Below, in pieces: positions 55,767 through 64,000 of a stretch of DNA of 64,000 nt (within the stretch, counting starts at the first letter, position 1; each line of letters opens with the position of its first letter). The notes below the pieces were generated by a model. That model ran no database searches. It was given only the letters and a program-made list of their open reading frames with translations, and had not been told where the DNA came from. A program made the translations under genes and the position numbers. The stretch is from Candidatus Binatia bacterium (GTDB lineage: Bacteria; Desulfobacterota; Binatia; Bin18): the NCBI GenBank assembly GCA_951812575.1, contig OX638322.1, forward strand, positions 4,468,501-4,532,500. The letters run 5' to 3'.

Positions 55767-56516
55767 TTACTGGGCAAACCAGCCGCCGTCGATGACCAAC
55801 TCGGTTCCGGTGGTATAGGACGCTTCATCGGAGCACAGATAGAGTGAGCCATAGGCGATTTCTTCCGGGCGACCCAGGCGGCCCATGGGTGTGACCTCTT
55901 TGATCTGGGCATCCTGCTCCGGGGTCAGTCCGGCCAGAATGGGCGTATCGATCTGGCCGGGGTGAATGGAGTTCACCCGTATCCCCTGCCGCACATACTC
56001 CAAGGCCGCAGCTTTGGACATGAGTCGGACGGCGCCCTTTGAGGCATGATAGGCGATCGATCCGGGGCTGCCGATCAGGCCATACAGGGATGAAATATTC
56101 ACAATGGCGGCGTTCCCGGATTCACGCAGCGCCGGCAGCGCGGTTTTCATGCCCAGCCAGACACCTGTCTGGTTGATCTCTATCATCTTCTGCCACTTGT
56201 CCCGGGTTTCCTCCTCGACCCCGCCTGGCCAGTATACCCCAGCGTTATTGATCAGCGTGGTCAGCGTGCCGAACCGCGCCGCGGCTTCGTGAACGGCGTT
56301 CTGCCAGTCGGTTTCATCGGTGACATCCAGACGGACAAAGACCGACTCGCCCCCGTTCGTATTGACGTCGGCAGCAACTTCCTGGCCTTTGGCCTCCTGG
56401 ATGTCGCCAATAACGACCCGTGCTCCCTCGGCCGCAAACACTCGTGCGTGAGCCGCGCCAATACCGCTCGCCCCGCCTGAAATAAGCGCAACTTTTCCGT
56501 CCAATCGTCCGGCCAT
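55767..56516 (-). CDS. SDR family oxidoreductase
   Basis: A 249-residue classical SDR. Cofactor motif S-G-G-A-S-G-I-G near 13-20, N-N-A-G near 90, catalytic Y-H-A-S-K near 157, N-S-I-H-P-G-Q-I-D-T near 185, ending D-G-G-W. These match cyclohexanol/3-alpha-hydroxysteroid-type dehydrogenases. An AAGGAGG lies just before ATG 56516. The acyl-CoA dehydrogenase gene diverges from it. Confidence 0.9.
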   Translation of the reverse strand: MAGRLDGKVALISGGASGIGAAHARVFAAEGARVVIGDIQEAKGQEVAADVNTNGGESVFVRLDVTDETDWQNAVHEAAARFGTLTTLINNAGVYWPGGVEEETRDKWQKMIEINQTGVWLGMKTALPALRESGNAAIVNISSLYGLIGSPGSIAYHASKGAVRLMSKAAALEYVRQGIRVNSIHPGQIDTPILAGLTPEQDAQIKEVTPMGRLGRPEEIAYGSLYLCSDEASYTTGTELVIDGGWFAQ

Positions 56517-56703
56517 GTCTTCCTCCTTATTCGCCCCGTCTGCGGCCGTTCTGGGAGTCGGCCAACTCGGCCCGCACCTTAGCTGAGGCGGTTTTTTCAC
56601 GCAAGGAATCCGACGGTGGTCCAAAGCGACCCTCGAAGCCTTGGGAGGAATTGGCAGGGTCGCAGGCAAATGGTAGAGATGAGGCGCACGCAGGAGGATA
56701 TCT

Positions 56704-57870
56704 ATGGATTTTCAGTTGACGGACGAGCAAGAAGAGATTCGCAAACAGGTCCGTGCGCTGTGTTCCCGTTTTCCGGATGAGTACTGGCGGGAGCGGGATG
56801 AGAGCGGGGAATTCCCCTGGGAGTTTTACCAATCCATTGCCGACGGGGGCTGGCTGGGCATCACCATCCCCAGAGAATACGGCGGAGCCGGTCTGGGCAT
56901 AACCGAAGCCGCGCTCGTCATGCAGACGGTGGCGGAGTGTGGTGGCGGCACGCAGGCCTGCTCGGCCATTCATCTGGGCATCTTTGGTCTGGAGCCGCTC
57001 ATCAAATACGGCACCCAGGCAGCCAAAGACAAATACCTCGCCCCCATCCTCAGTGGCGATATTCATGTATCGTTTGCCGTGACCGAGCCGGATGCGGGAA
57101 CGAATACGACCCAGATCAGTACCTTTGCCACCCGGAGCGGTGACGGGTATCTCATCAACGGTCGGAAGGTCTTTATTACCAAGGCCCAAGAGTCCAAGAA
57201 AATGCTGCTGCTGACGCGGACCACCCCGTTTGATCAAGTGGAGAAGAAAACGCTGGGGATGAGTCTCTTCTTTGCCGACATCGACCCCGAGGCCGTGGAA
57301 ATCCAGGAACTCCACAAGCTCGGCCGTAAGGCGGTCGATACCAATATGCTGTTTATCGACAATCTGTACGTGGCCAAGGAGGATCTCATTGGCGAAGAAG
57401 GCCGGGGCTTTTATTACATTCTTGACGGCATTAATCCGGAGCGCATTCTGATTGCGGCCGAGTGCGTCGGCATGGGCAAACGGGCGGTCGAGAAAGCCGT
57501 GCAGTATGCCAAAGAACGCGAGGTCTTTGGACGCCCGATTGGTAAAAACCAGGGGATTCAATTCCCGCTGGCCGAATCCTTTGCCAAGCTGGAAACCGCC
57601 GAACTCATGGTCCAGAAGGCCGCCTCTTTATACGACCAGGGTCAGCCCTGCGGCAAAGAAGCCAATATCTCGAAGTATATGGCTGCGGAGGCCGCCTGCG
57701 AAGCGGCCGACCGGGCAATCCAGACCCACGGCGGCTACGGCTATATCAAAGAATACGACGTGGAACGCTATTGGCGCGAGGCGCGGCTGTTTCGTATCGC
57801 GCCCATCTCACAGGAAATGGTGCTGAATTATGTGGGCGAACACGTACTCGGGCTGCCCAAGTCGTACTAA
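56704..57870 (+). CDS. Acyl-CoA dehydrogenase family protein, without the usual C-terminal Glu
   Basis: A 388-residue acyl-CoA dehydrogenase. Seen: F-A-V-T-E-P-D-A-G-T-N near 123-133 (T-E-P motif), D-x-L-Y-V-A-K-E-D-L-I-G-E, R-E-V-F-G-R-P-I and G-G-Y-G-Y. The segment that should hold the catalytic Y-E-G-T reads R-I-A-P-I-S-Q-E-M, so the usual Glu is Ala. Some family members (isovaleryl-, long-chain) use a Glu on an earlier helix; a Glu near residue 262 could serve. ATG 56704 has AGGAGG upstream. Followed by an LLM flavin enzyme. Confidence 0.88.
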   Translation: MDFQLTDEQEEIRKQVRALCSRFPDEYWRERDESGEFPWEFYQSIADGGWLGITIPREYGGAGLGITEAALVMQTVAECGGGTQACSAIHLGIFGLEPLIKYGTQAAKDKYLAPILSGDIHVSFAVTEPDAGTNTTQISTFATRSGDGYLINGRKVFITKAQESKKMLLLTRTTPFDQVEKKTLGMSLFFADIDPEAVEIQELHKLGRKAVDTNMLFIDNLYVAKEDLIGEEGRGFYYILDGINPERILIAAECVGMGKRAVEKAVQYAKEREVFGRPIGKNQGIQFPLAESFAKLETAELMVQKAASLYDQGQPCGKEANISKYMAAEAACEAADRAIQTHGGYGYIKEYDVERYWREARLFRIAPISQEMVLNYVGEHVLGLPKSY

Positions 57871-57927
57871 CACACTGCGCAGATAGAGCATCCTGACCAG
57901 TTGTCATTCCAAGGAGAGGCCAGCCCC

Positions 57928-58956
57928 ATGAAAATCGGTTATATGCCCGACACCCACGGCGGTCCGTATAATCAGCCCGAGCCCTCGCCCGAGGCAGCCG
58001 CGCAATTCTGCGACCAGTTGCTGAACGAGGGTATTGAGGCAGAGCAGGCCGGCTTTGACGGCATCTTTCTGCCCGAGCGGCATCACCGCACCGAGACCAT
58101 GTTCCCGCCGCCCCTGGTCATGCTGGCGGGCTATGCCACCCGCACCGAGCGGGTCGATCTTGGTACCTTTGTTCTGCAAACGCCGTATTACAATCCCATG
58201 CATCTGGCCGAGGACGTGGCCATGATTGACCTGATGTCCAAAGGCCGGGTCATATTGGGCGTCGGGCTCGGCTATCACCCCGACTATTTTCGGCTGTTCA
58301 ACGAGCCGTATAAGCAGCGCTTCTCTCGCTTTGAAGAAAGCCTCGATATCATGCGTCTGGCCTGGAGCAGCCACACGCCGTTCTCCTATCACGGTAAGCG
58401 CTTCCAGTTTGACGATGTCATGTTGACCCCGAAACCCTATCAGGCTGGCGGGCCGCCGCTGTGGATTGGCGCCGCGTATCCCGAGGCCATCAAACGCGCC
58501 GGGCGGCTGGGTGATGCCTGGGGCATTCTGCCCTTCTGGGACCCCATACCGAATTTGCAAGCGCAGGCCGCCCTGTACCGCCAGAGTGCGGCCAAACACG
58601 GTCGCTCCCCCAAAGTGGTTCTCATGCGGGATGGCTGGGTCGCCCCCACCCGCAAAGAGGCCGAAGACACGTTTGGGCCGCTGTGGGTGGAAGAGATGCT
58701 CTTCTACTGGCGCTGGAAACTCCTCTCACCAAACGAAGAGTTTACCTCGGAGGCGGATTTCACGGTGAAAAAGCTGAGCAAATACCTGGTCATGGGCTCG
58801 CCCAGCGAATGCATAGAACAGCTTGAGATGTGGCAAGAGGTGGTCGGAGCGGACTATATTATCATGCGTTTCCGCCTGCCGCTCGGTCCGGCGCCAGAGC
58901 GTGTTGTCGCCTGTATCCGTCAATTCGGAACGGAAGTCATTCCGCACTTCAAGTGA
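57928..58956 (+). CDS. LLM-class flavin-dependent oxidoreductase
   Basis: A 342-residue TIM-barrel enzyme of the bacterial luciferase-like superfamily: I-F-L-P-E-R-H near 48-54, L-G-T-F-V-L near 86, G-R-V-I-L-G-V-G-L-G-Y near 105-115 (FMN or F420 pocket), and P-P-L-W-I-G-A near 178. It could be an F420-dependent reductase or an FMN monooxygenase. The AAGGAG 10 bases before ATG 57928 decides the start; a longer frame begins at 57901. Same strand as the acyl-CoA dehydrogenase before it. Confidence 0.9.
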   Translation: MKIGYMPDTHGGPYNQPEPSPEAAAQFCDQLLNEGIEAEQAGFDGIFLPERHHRTETMFPPPLVMLAGYATRTERVDLGTFVLQTPYYNPMHLAEDVAMIDLMSKGRVILGVGLGYHPDYFRLFNEPYKQRFSRFEESLDIMRLAWSSHTPFSYHGKRFQFDDVMLTPKPYQAGGPPLWIGAAYPEAIKRAGRLGDAWGILPFWDPIPNLQAQAALYRQSAAKHGRSPKVVLMRDGWVAPTRKEAEDTFGPLWVEEMLFYWRWKLLSPNEEFTSEADFTVKKLSKYLVMGSPSECIEQLEMWQEVVGADYIIMRFRLPLGPAPERVVACIRQFGTEVIPHFK

Positions 58957-58960
58957 TCCC

Positions 58961-59554
58961 ATGCCCTCCGAAGAAAGTCCTCCCCGTCTCATCCTGGCTT
59001 CGGCCTCGCCTCGGCGTCGCGAGTTGTTACAACAAACCCCCCTCCGGTTTCGGGTTATCCCCAGCCACACGGAGGAAACCCGTCGTCGTGCGGAAACTCC
59101 GGAGACCTATGTGGCGCGTATTGCCGCGGAAAAGGCCCACACGGTCGCCGAGCGGCATCCGGGTTTCTGGGTCTTGGCCGCCGATACCATAGTCGTGTTG
59201 GAAGGCCAGGTTTTCGGCAAGCCGGCAAATCTGGACAACGCGCGGCAGATGCTGACCACCCTCTCGGGTCACCTCCATCAAGTCATGACGGCCTTTGTCT
59301 TATTGGATACAGCCGGCAACACGACCGCCGCCGAGGTTGTCACCAGTCAGGTCACCTTTAAGGAGCTGTCAGCGTCGGAGGTGACCGCCTATCTCGCCAC
59401 CGGAGAGCCCTTTGACAAGGCCGGCGCGTATGCCTTTCAGGGTAAAGGTCGCGACCTTATCGCTCGGGTCTCCGGCTCACAGACCAATATTATCGGCTTG
59501 CCCATGGACGAGGTCACGACCGCCCTGCGCGCGGTCGGTCTGCTTTCAGCCTGA
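58961..59554 (+). CDS. maf: Maf-like nucleotide pyrophosphatase
   Basis: A 197-residue Maf protein. It hydrolyses non-canonical or canonical nucleoside triphosphates (dTTP/UTP-type) to monophosphates. The family signature L-A-S-A-S-P-R-R-R-E-L-L lies near residues 12-23, A-A-D-T-I-V-V near 73-79 and G-K-P near 87. K-A-G-A-Y-A-F-Q-G near 150 completes the catalytic set. It starts four bases after the LLM gene. Confidence 0.94.
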   Translation: MPSEESPPRLILASASPRRRELLQQTPLRFRVIPSHTEETRRRAETPETYVARIAAEKAHTVAERHPGFWVLAADTIVVLEGQVFGKPANLDNARQMLTTLSGHLHQVMTAFVLLDTAGNTTAAEVVTSQVTFKELSASEVTAYLATGEPFDKAGAYAFQGKGRDLIARVSGSQTNIIGLPMDEVTTALRAVGLLSA

Positions 59555-59574
59555 CACTCGCAACAGAAAAAACC

Positions 59575-60261
59575 ATGGATGATATCGCCAGTAATTATGC
59601 CCGCGTATCCGAGCAGATCGTCCGTGCAGCCGAACGCGCGGGGCGGCACGCAGACGAGATCACGCTCGTCTGCGCGGCCAAGACAAAAGGACCCGAGGTC
59701 GTCCGGGCCGCCTTACGAGCCGGCGCAACCGATATTGGCGAAAACTACGTTCAGGAAGCGCAGCGCAAGATTCATACTATTCCAGAGCCCGCAAACTGGC
59801 ACCTCATCGGTCATCTTCAGCGCAACAAGGCCAAGGTCGCCGTCTCACTGTTTCGACTCATTCATTCCCTTGATAGTCTCTCACTGGCCACAGAGCTGGA
59901 CCGACAGGGCGCAAAACAGGACCTCACGGTGCACGCCTTGATCGAGGTCAATCTTGCCGCAGAGGAGACCAAGGCCGGTGTGCCGCCCGATGCGCTCGAT
60001 GCCCTGCTCGAAGGGGTCAGTTCCTTATCTCATCTCCAGATCGACGGCTTGATGGCCATTCCGCCGGCAGTCTCGGACCCGAACGAGGCACGTCCCTATT
60101 TTCGGACCCTGGCGCGGCTGCAGGAGCGCTATGCTAGACTAGGAGTGGCCAGGATACCGTTGCGGGAGCTCTCAATGGGCATGACACAGGATTTCACGGT
60201 TGCCATTGAAGAGGGGGCGACTATCGTCCGGGTTGGACGAGCGATTTTTGGCGAGCGGTGA
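59575..60261 (+). CDS. PLP homeostasis protein (YggS/PLPBP)
   Basis: A 228-residue alanine-racemase-like TIM-barrel protein without a second domain. The PLP Lys is in C-A-A-K-T-K near residue 36. I-G-E-N-Y-V-Q-E and W-H-L-I-G-H-L-Q-R-N-K near 80 are the family signatures, and S-M-G-M-T-Q-D-F near 200 the phosphate site. It controls PLP levels and has no established catalysis. It is followed by proC and yggT, the common yggS-proC-yggT order. Confidence 0.94.
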   Translation: MDDIASNYARVSEQIVRAAERAGRHADEITLVCAAKTKGPEVVRAALRAGATDIGENYVQEAQRKIHTIPEPANWHLIGHLQRNKAKVAVSLFRLIHSLDSLSLATELDRQGAKQDLTVHALIEVNLAAEETKAGVPPDALDALLEGVSSLSHLQIDGLMAIPPAVSDPNEARPYFRTLARLQERYARLGVARIPLRELSMGMTQDFTVAIEEGATIVRVGRAIFGER

Positions 60262-60300
60262 CAACGCCTATGGCGTCAGGCGAGAAGAGGAAGGACCAGG

Positions 60301-61110
60301 ATGAAAAAGGTTGGGTTTATTGGTGCGGGGAATATGGCCGGGGCGCTGATTAAGGGCCTCATTAATGCCCAGCTCTACACCCCGCCAGAGATTATCGTCA
60401 GCGATGCCCTGCCCGCCCAGCTGCGCAAAATCAAACGTCGCTATCAGGTCGAGGGCACCCAGCAGAACCGCACCGTTGTGCAGCAGGCACAGACTATCGT
60501 GCTGGCGGTCAAGCCACAAATTATCGATCAGGTCTTGGCTGAAATCCAGCCTGTTGTCGCTCCGACAAAACGCTTTATTTCCATTGCCGCCGGCGTCACG
60601 CTGACCCGTTTGGAAAAGGGCCTGGGCGGAGAGGCCCGAGTGATTCGTGTCATGCCGAATACGCCGGCCCTGCTGGGGAAAAGCATGACGGTTGTTGTCC
60701 GTGGGACAAAGGCGAAAGCCGCGGACGAAAAACTTGCCCTCAGGTTCTTTCGGGGTGTTGGCGATGCGCTGGCCGTACAGGACGAGCAACTGCTTGACCC
60801 GGTGACCGGCCTGAGCGGCAGCGGGCCGGCCTATGTGTATTTGTTCGCGGAAGCGCTGATTGCCGGCGGTATCAAGGCGGGTCTCAGCCCGACGGTGGCC
60901 GAACGCCTCACCTTCCAAACCCTGGAAGGCGCGGTCGCCATGCTCAAGGAAACAAAACAGAGCCCCAAGGAGCTTCGAGAAATGGTCAGCTCGCCCGGTG
61001 GCACGACCTTGGCCGGTCTCAAACGCCTCAAGACAGGTGCCTTCTCCAAGACCGTCAGTGCCGCAGTGGCGGCGGCCACGCGTCGGTCGCGCGAACTCGG
61101 ACGAGGCTAA
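60301..61110 (+). CDS. proC: Pyrroline-5-carboxylate reductase
   Basis: A 269-residue ProC, final step of proline synthesis (NAD(P)H). The Rossmann start reads V-G-F-I-G-A-G-N-M-A. V-K-P-Q near 75 and V-M-P-N-T-P-A near 118 bind cofactor and substrate. The C-terminal domain has the signature G-L-S-G-S-G-P-A-Y, then S-P-G-G-T-T. Fits the family length. Starts 39 bases after yggS. Confidence 0.95.
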   Translation: MKKVGFIGAGNMAGALIKGLINAQLYTPPEIIVSDALPAQLRKIKRRYQVEGTQQNRTVVQQAQTIVLAVKPQIIDQVLAEIQPVVAPTKRFISIAAGVTLTRLEKGLGGEARVIRVMPNTPALLGKSMTVVVRGTKAKAADEKLALRFFRGVGDALAVQDEQLLDPVTGLSGSGPAYVYLFAEALIAGGIKAGLSPTVAERLTFQTLEGAVAMLKETKQSPKELREMVSSPGGTTLAGLKRLKTGAFSKTVSAAVAAATRRSRELGRG

Positions 61111-61129
61111 GGACAGGAAAGAGAAGCAT

Positions 61130-61435
61130 ATGTTTATTCTCGGGAATCTTTTACAAGCAGTGGCCAGCATTCTGGGCTCTTTACTCTGGCTCTATTTCTG
61201 GATCTTGGTCATCCGGATTGTCCTGTCCTGGGTCAATGCAGACCCCTATAACCCCATTGTCCGCTTTCTCTGTTCTGTTACCGACCCCGTCCTGTATGCC
61301 CTGCGGCGTCTCCTGCCGTTTCCGACGGTTATTGGTGCGATTGATCTGACGCCGTTGCTGCTCATGCTCTTTATCCAGTTTCTCCAAATTTTTCTTGTGC
61401 AAAGCCTTGTCGATCTGTCTCTCGCGCTACGCTGA
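61130..61435 (+). CDS. YggT family membrane protein
   Basis: A 101-residue protein with two hydrophobic segments (about 10-30 and 73-95) linked by a region with I-R-I-V-L-S-W and D-P-Y-N-P-I-V. This is the YggT pattern, related to YlmG/Ycf19. Homologs influence cell-division or membrane-protein distribution, but the function is unclear. It follows proC by 19 bases, and its start ATG 61130 overlaps no other gene. Confidence 0.92.
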   Translation: MFILGNLLQAVASILGSLLWLYFWILVIRIVLSWVNADPYNPIVRFLCSVTDPVLYALRRLLPFPTVIGAIDLTPLLLMLFIQFLQIFLVQSLVDLSLALR

Positions 61436-61527
61436 TCCTGGTGACGTCCGCCGCCTTGACAATCAATACGGGGATGATTAGCGTTCCGTGATAAGACAAT
61501 CCCTTGGGGATTCGGAGGCCTGCGGTC

Positions 61528-61884
61528 ATGCCGATCTACGAATACGCCTGTAAAAAATGTGACGGGGAATTTGAAGTCTCCCAGCGTATTACCGACGAAC
61601 CGTTAAAACGCTATCTGTGCCCGCACTGCGGCAAGAGGACAGCTGTCACCAAACTGATCTCCCGGTCTTCCTTTCACCTTAAAGGCAGCGGCTGGTATGC
61701 GACCGATTATGGCAAGAACGGCTCAAAATCGTCCGACTCGGACGGTGCGAAGGGCAACGAATCCAAAAGCACTGAATCCAAAAACAGTGAGACCAAGAGC
61801 GACACCAAGAGCGATACCAAGAGTTCCAGCTCCTCTTCGACCAGTGAGAGTTCGTCTCAGTCGGCGAGTTCTTCCGCCTCCTGA
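61528..61884 (+). CDS. FmdB-type zinc-ribbon protein with serine-rich tail
   Basis: A 118-residue protein. Residues 1-41 form the FmdB/regulatory zinc ribbon: M-P-I-Y-E-Y-A-C, C-x-x-C and later C-P-H-C. The next segment fits the family (F-H-L-K-G-S-G-W-Y-A-T-D-Y). The rest, about 55 residues, is almost only Ser, Lys, Thr and Glu/Asp and should be disordered. ATG 61528 is the conserved start; the frame before it is short. Named for an amide-regulon gene, but the role is unknown. Confidence 0.9.
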   Translation: MPIYEYACKKCDGEFEVSQRITDEPLKRYLCPHCGKRTAVTKLISRSSFHLKGSGWYATDYGKNGSKSSDSDGAKGNESKSTESKNSETKSDTKSDTKSSSSSSTSESSSQSASSSAS

Positions 61885-61938
61885 TACCGACTCCCCCTCT
61901 TACACAAGTCTCATTGTCGTGCTAGGGAACTCACCTAG

Positions 61939-62012
61939 GGTCGCATAGCTCAGCAGGCTAGAGCGCTTGCCTCACATGCAAGAGGTCCGGTGTTCGAGTC
62001 ACCGTGCGACCA
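61939..62012 (+). tRNA. tRNA-Val (CAC)
   Basis: A 74-base cloverleaf. The acceptor stem is GGTCGCA/TGCGACC, the D arm GCTC/GAGC, the anticodon stem CTTGC/GCAAG around the loop CTCACAT, giving anticodon CAC (valine GTG codons). The T arm is CGGTG/CACCG around TTCGAGT. A discriminator A ends it; CCA is not encoded. A terminator follows. Confidence 0.95.
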
Positions 62013-62015
62013 TAC

Positions 62016-62044
62016 AGGAGCCCGCCTCAGTGCGGGCTCTTTTG
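62016..62044 (+). terminator. Rho-independent terminator after tRNA-Val
   Basis: A GAGCCCGC/GCGGGCTC stem with a CTCAGT loop is followed by TTTT, three bases after the tRNA's last base pair region. Confidence 0.88.
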
Positions 62045-62223
62045 CGCGGGGAGTTCTTCCCTTCCAGGCCTCCCCGCTCCTCCGATGAATCCCGGAGGGA
62101 GCCACGCTAAGAGTGATATCTCTCACAGTGCGAGTCCCTGCCTCCGCTTTTGCGTCACTCCCATAAGTATGCTACATCTGTCAGCGCGTTTTGCATCCAG
62201 AGGGGTCAGGGAGGTCATGGACT

Positions 62224-62667
62224 ATGGCTGAGAGAAGTTTTGGGCGCGTGATCGAAGGTCGCCGCCGTGAGTTGGGCCTGACACAGGAGACGGTTGCGAA
62301 AAAAGTCGGCGTGCGAGCGAACTATATCGGCTACTTGGAGCGTGGCATGCGCCACCCGAGTCAGCGCGTTGTCGAAAAATTATCAACCGCGCTGAAAATC
62401 AATGCCCAAGACCTCTACCTTTTGGCCAATCCGCGCGTGCGCTCTCTGCTGGGGAAGGCAAAACCGGCTACGCCGGGTGCCTCGCCGTGGCAGCAGTTCA
62501 TTCGGAGTGCCTCTCTCCAACAGAAAAACGGACTCAGCAAAGCCGAACGCGACGCCCTGGCGCAGATTGCCAGAGCGGAAAGGGCCACCAGCATGACCGG
62601 TGTCATCAAGGCGGTCCGGGCCCTGCGCAAAGGGTTCGGGGCTGAGCGCCCAGGTCAGCGCGCCTGA
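62224..62667 (+). CDS. XRE-family helix-turn-helix regulator
   Basis: A 147-residue protein. Residues 5-62 form an XRE/Cro-type HTH: G-R-V-I-E-G-R-R-R-E-L-G-L-T-Q-E-T-V-A-K-K-V-G, then Y-I-G-Y-L-E-R-G-M-R-H-P. The C-terminal half is basic and helical with no known domain. It should bind DNA as a dimer. A GGGAGG about ten bases before ATG 62224 supports the start. Convergent with thiC, its end overlapping by 13 bases. Confidence 0.87.
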   Translation: MAERSFGRVIEGRRRELGLTQETVAKKVGVRANYIGYLERGMRHPSQRVVEKLSTALKINAQDLYLLANPRVRSLLGKAKPATPGASPWQQFIRSASLQQKNGLSKAERDALAQIARAERATSMTGVIKAVRALRKGFGAERPGQRA

Positions 62668-64000
62668 CGATATAGTTCCGAGCCTCCCTGGCGAAACTCT
62701 TCAGCCTTCTCTTGCAGACCCGCCTCCAGCGCGGTCTGTTCGTCCATGTCCTTACGTTCTGCATAGTCCCGCACGTCCTGCGTAATCTTCATGGAACAGA
62801 AATGCGGTCCGCACATGGAACAGAAATGGGCCACTTTGGCTCCTTCGGCGGGGAGCGTCTCATCGTGAAACTGTTGGGCTGTTTCGGGGTCAAGAGAAAG
62901 ATGAAACTGATCTTCCCAGCGGAACTCGAAGCGGGCCTGCGAGAGCGCGTTGTCACGGGCTTGCGCCCCCGGATGACCTTTGGCCAGGTCCGCCGCATGG
63001 GCCGCGATCTTGTAGGCAATCACCCCCGCTTTGACATCTTCCCGGTCCGGGAGCCCAAGATGCTCCTTGGGCGTCACATAACACAGCATGGCGCAGCCGA
63101 ACCAGCCAATCATGGCCGCCCCAATACCGGACGTAATGTGGTCATAGCCGGGAGCAATATCGGTCGTCAGCGGTCCGAGGGTATAGAACGGCGCCTCATG
63201 GCAGGCGGCAATCTGCTTTTCCATGTTGGCTTGAATGAGATGCATCGGCACATGACCTGGGCCTTCGATCATGGTTTGGACATCGTGCTGCCAGGCAATT
63301 TTGGTCAACTCGCCCAGGGTTTCCAACTCGCCGAATTGCGCCTCGTCGTTTGCATCGGCAATAGAACCGGGACGCAGGCCATCGCCCAGGCTGAATGACA
63401 CATCATACGCCTGCATAATCTCGCAGATCTCTGCAAAGTGGGTGTACAGGAAATTCTCCTGGTGATGGGCGAGGCACCACTTGGCCAAAATCGACCCGCC
63501 GCGCGAGACAATGCCGGTCAGGCGTTTGGCCGTCAGCGGGACATAGCGCAGCAACACCCCGGCATGAATCGTGAAATAATCAACGCCTTGCTCGGCCTGT
63601 TCGATCAGGGTGTCACGATAGATTTCCCAGGTCAGTTCTTCGGCCTTGCCGTCCACCTTTTCCAAAGCTTGATAGATGGGCACCGTCCCAATAGGAACCG
63701 GAGCATTGCGCAGAATCCACTCGCGGGTTTCGTGGATGTTTTTACCGGTGGACAGGTCCATGACCGTGTCCGACCCCCAGCGAATCGCCCAGATCATTTT
63801 CTCGACTTCTTCATCGATGGAAGACGCCACCGCCGAGTTCCCGATATTGGCGTTGATCTTGACCAGGAAATTCCGGCCGATAATCATCGGTTCCAACTCC
63901 GGGTGATTGATATTGGCCGGAATAATGGCACGGCCGCGGGCGACCTCGTCACGCACAAATTCAGGAATGATCGTCTGGGGAATACTGGCCCCCCAGGCAT
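62655..64000 (-). CDS. thiC: Phosphomethylpyrimidine synthase ThiC (partial, 5' end outside)
   Basis: The last ~448 residues of ThiC; the frame is open to the window edge, so it starts upstream. It turns AIR into HMP-P, the thiamine pyrimidine, using SAM and a 4Fe-4S cluster. Seen: R-D-E-V-A-R-G-R-A-I-I-P-A-N-I-N-H near the cut end, F-S-L-G-D-G-L-R-P-G-S, E-G-P-G-H-V-P, and the C-terminal cluster triad C-S-M-C-G-P-H-F-C. Any TPP riboswitch upstream would be outside the window. The symbol is confident. Confidence 0.95.
   Translation of the reverse strand, partial: AWGASIPQTIIPEFVRDEVARGRAIIPANINHPELEPMIIGRNFLVKINANIGNSAVASSIDEEVEKMIWAIRWGSDTVMDLSTGKNIHETREWILRNAPVPIGTVPIYQALEKVDGKAEELTWEIYRDTLIEQAEQGVDYFTIHAGVLLRYVPLTAKRLTGIVSRGGSILAKWCLAHHQENFLYTHFAEICEIMQAYDVSFSLGDGLRPGSIADANDEAQFGELETLGELTKIAWQHDVQTMIEGPGHVPMHLIQANMEKQIAACHEAPFYTLGPLTTDIAPGYDHITSGIGAAMIGWFGCAMLCYVTPKEHLGLPDREDVKAGVIAYKIAAHAADLAKGHPGAQARDNALSQARFEFRWEDQFHLSLDPETAQQFHDETLPAEGAKVAHFCSMCGPHFCSMKITQDVRDYAERKDMDEQTALEAGLQEKAEEFRQGGSELYRQAR

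Overview
The window is a 64 kb chromosomal stretch from a GC-rich, Gram-negative-type heterotroph. It carries secDF-yajC, the queuosine genes tgt, queA and queG, a type-4 uracil-DNA glycosylase, DUF4416, many acyl-CoA dehydrogenases, SDRs, a CaiB-type CoA transferase, an LLM flavin oxidoreductase, and secreted cadherin-like and CAP proteins. This mix, and the order tgt-yajC-secD-secF-recJ, recall deltaproteobacteria-like or Tectomicrobia/Entotheonella-like lineages. That placement is inference from gene content; no rRNA gene is present.

Layout. 0-1.3 kb: the end of a CoA transferase, then a scarred toxin-antitoxin-like patch (DUF6883 with an internal stop, DUF4926, a truncated PIN toxin, a FitA-type antitoxin). 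1.4-11.8 kb: an accessory catabolic region with a TauD dioxygenase, Nudix hydrolase, two cupins, a VOC protein, an SDR, an NhaC antiporter, two acyl-CoA dehydrogenases separated by a 9-bp tandem array, a glycerophosphodiesterase and a phospholipid methyltransferase. 11.9-17.9 kb (minus strand): tgt-yajC-secD-secF-recJ. 18-19 kb: a broken HEPN gene and hicAB. 19-26.2 kb: queA, SPFH/NfeD, uracil-DNA glycosylase, polyprenyl synthase, coaBC, DUF4416. 26.3-29.1 kb: thioesterase, enoyl-CoA hydratase, two SDRs. 29.1-31.3 kb: a frameshifted secreted CAP protein, a cytochrome fragment and another antitoxin. 31.3-40.8 kb: trmB, transketolase, a sulfur carrier with an E1-rhodanese protein, a lone NuoI, a Lon-N protein, GST, folP-like, gph, erpA-like and queG. 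40.8-47.4 kb: two paralogous secreted proteins, a methyltransferase between short inverted repeats, a second NhaC antiporter, a small secreted Cys protein, a hendecad coiled coil and a PPOX protein. 47.4-53.2 kb: a 1573-residue cadherin-repeat protein bordered by dispersed palindromes and a duplicated leader. 53.2-64 kb: der, an orphan antitoxin, PPOX, SDR, acyl-CoA dehydrogenase, LLM enzyme, maf, yggS-proC-yggT, fmdB-like, tRNA-Val(CAC), an XRE regulator and thiC, which runs off the end.

The most unusual content is a set of secreted proteins sharing an N-terminal domain (a GWKC motif and an N-W-G-x-L-G-D-G motif). Three occur here (one fused to a CAP domain, two to repeats of a second Cys-bearing module), and a diverged relative occurs twice at the C-terminus of the cadherin-like protein. 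Two of the genes, about 13 kb apart, share nearly identical DNA blocks, which suggests recent duplication or gene conversion. Dispersed palindromic repeats are frequent, and one appears to have inserted in frame into the essential GTPase gene der. At least four toxin-type loci look decayed (toxin truncated or absent), while hicAB looks intact. No prophage, IS transposase, CRISPR array or rRNA operon was found.
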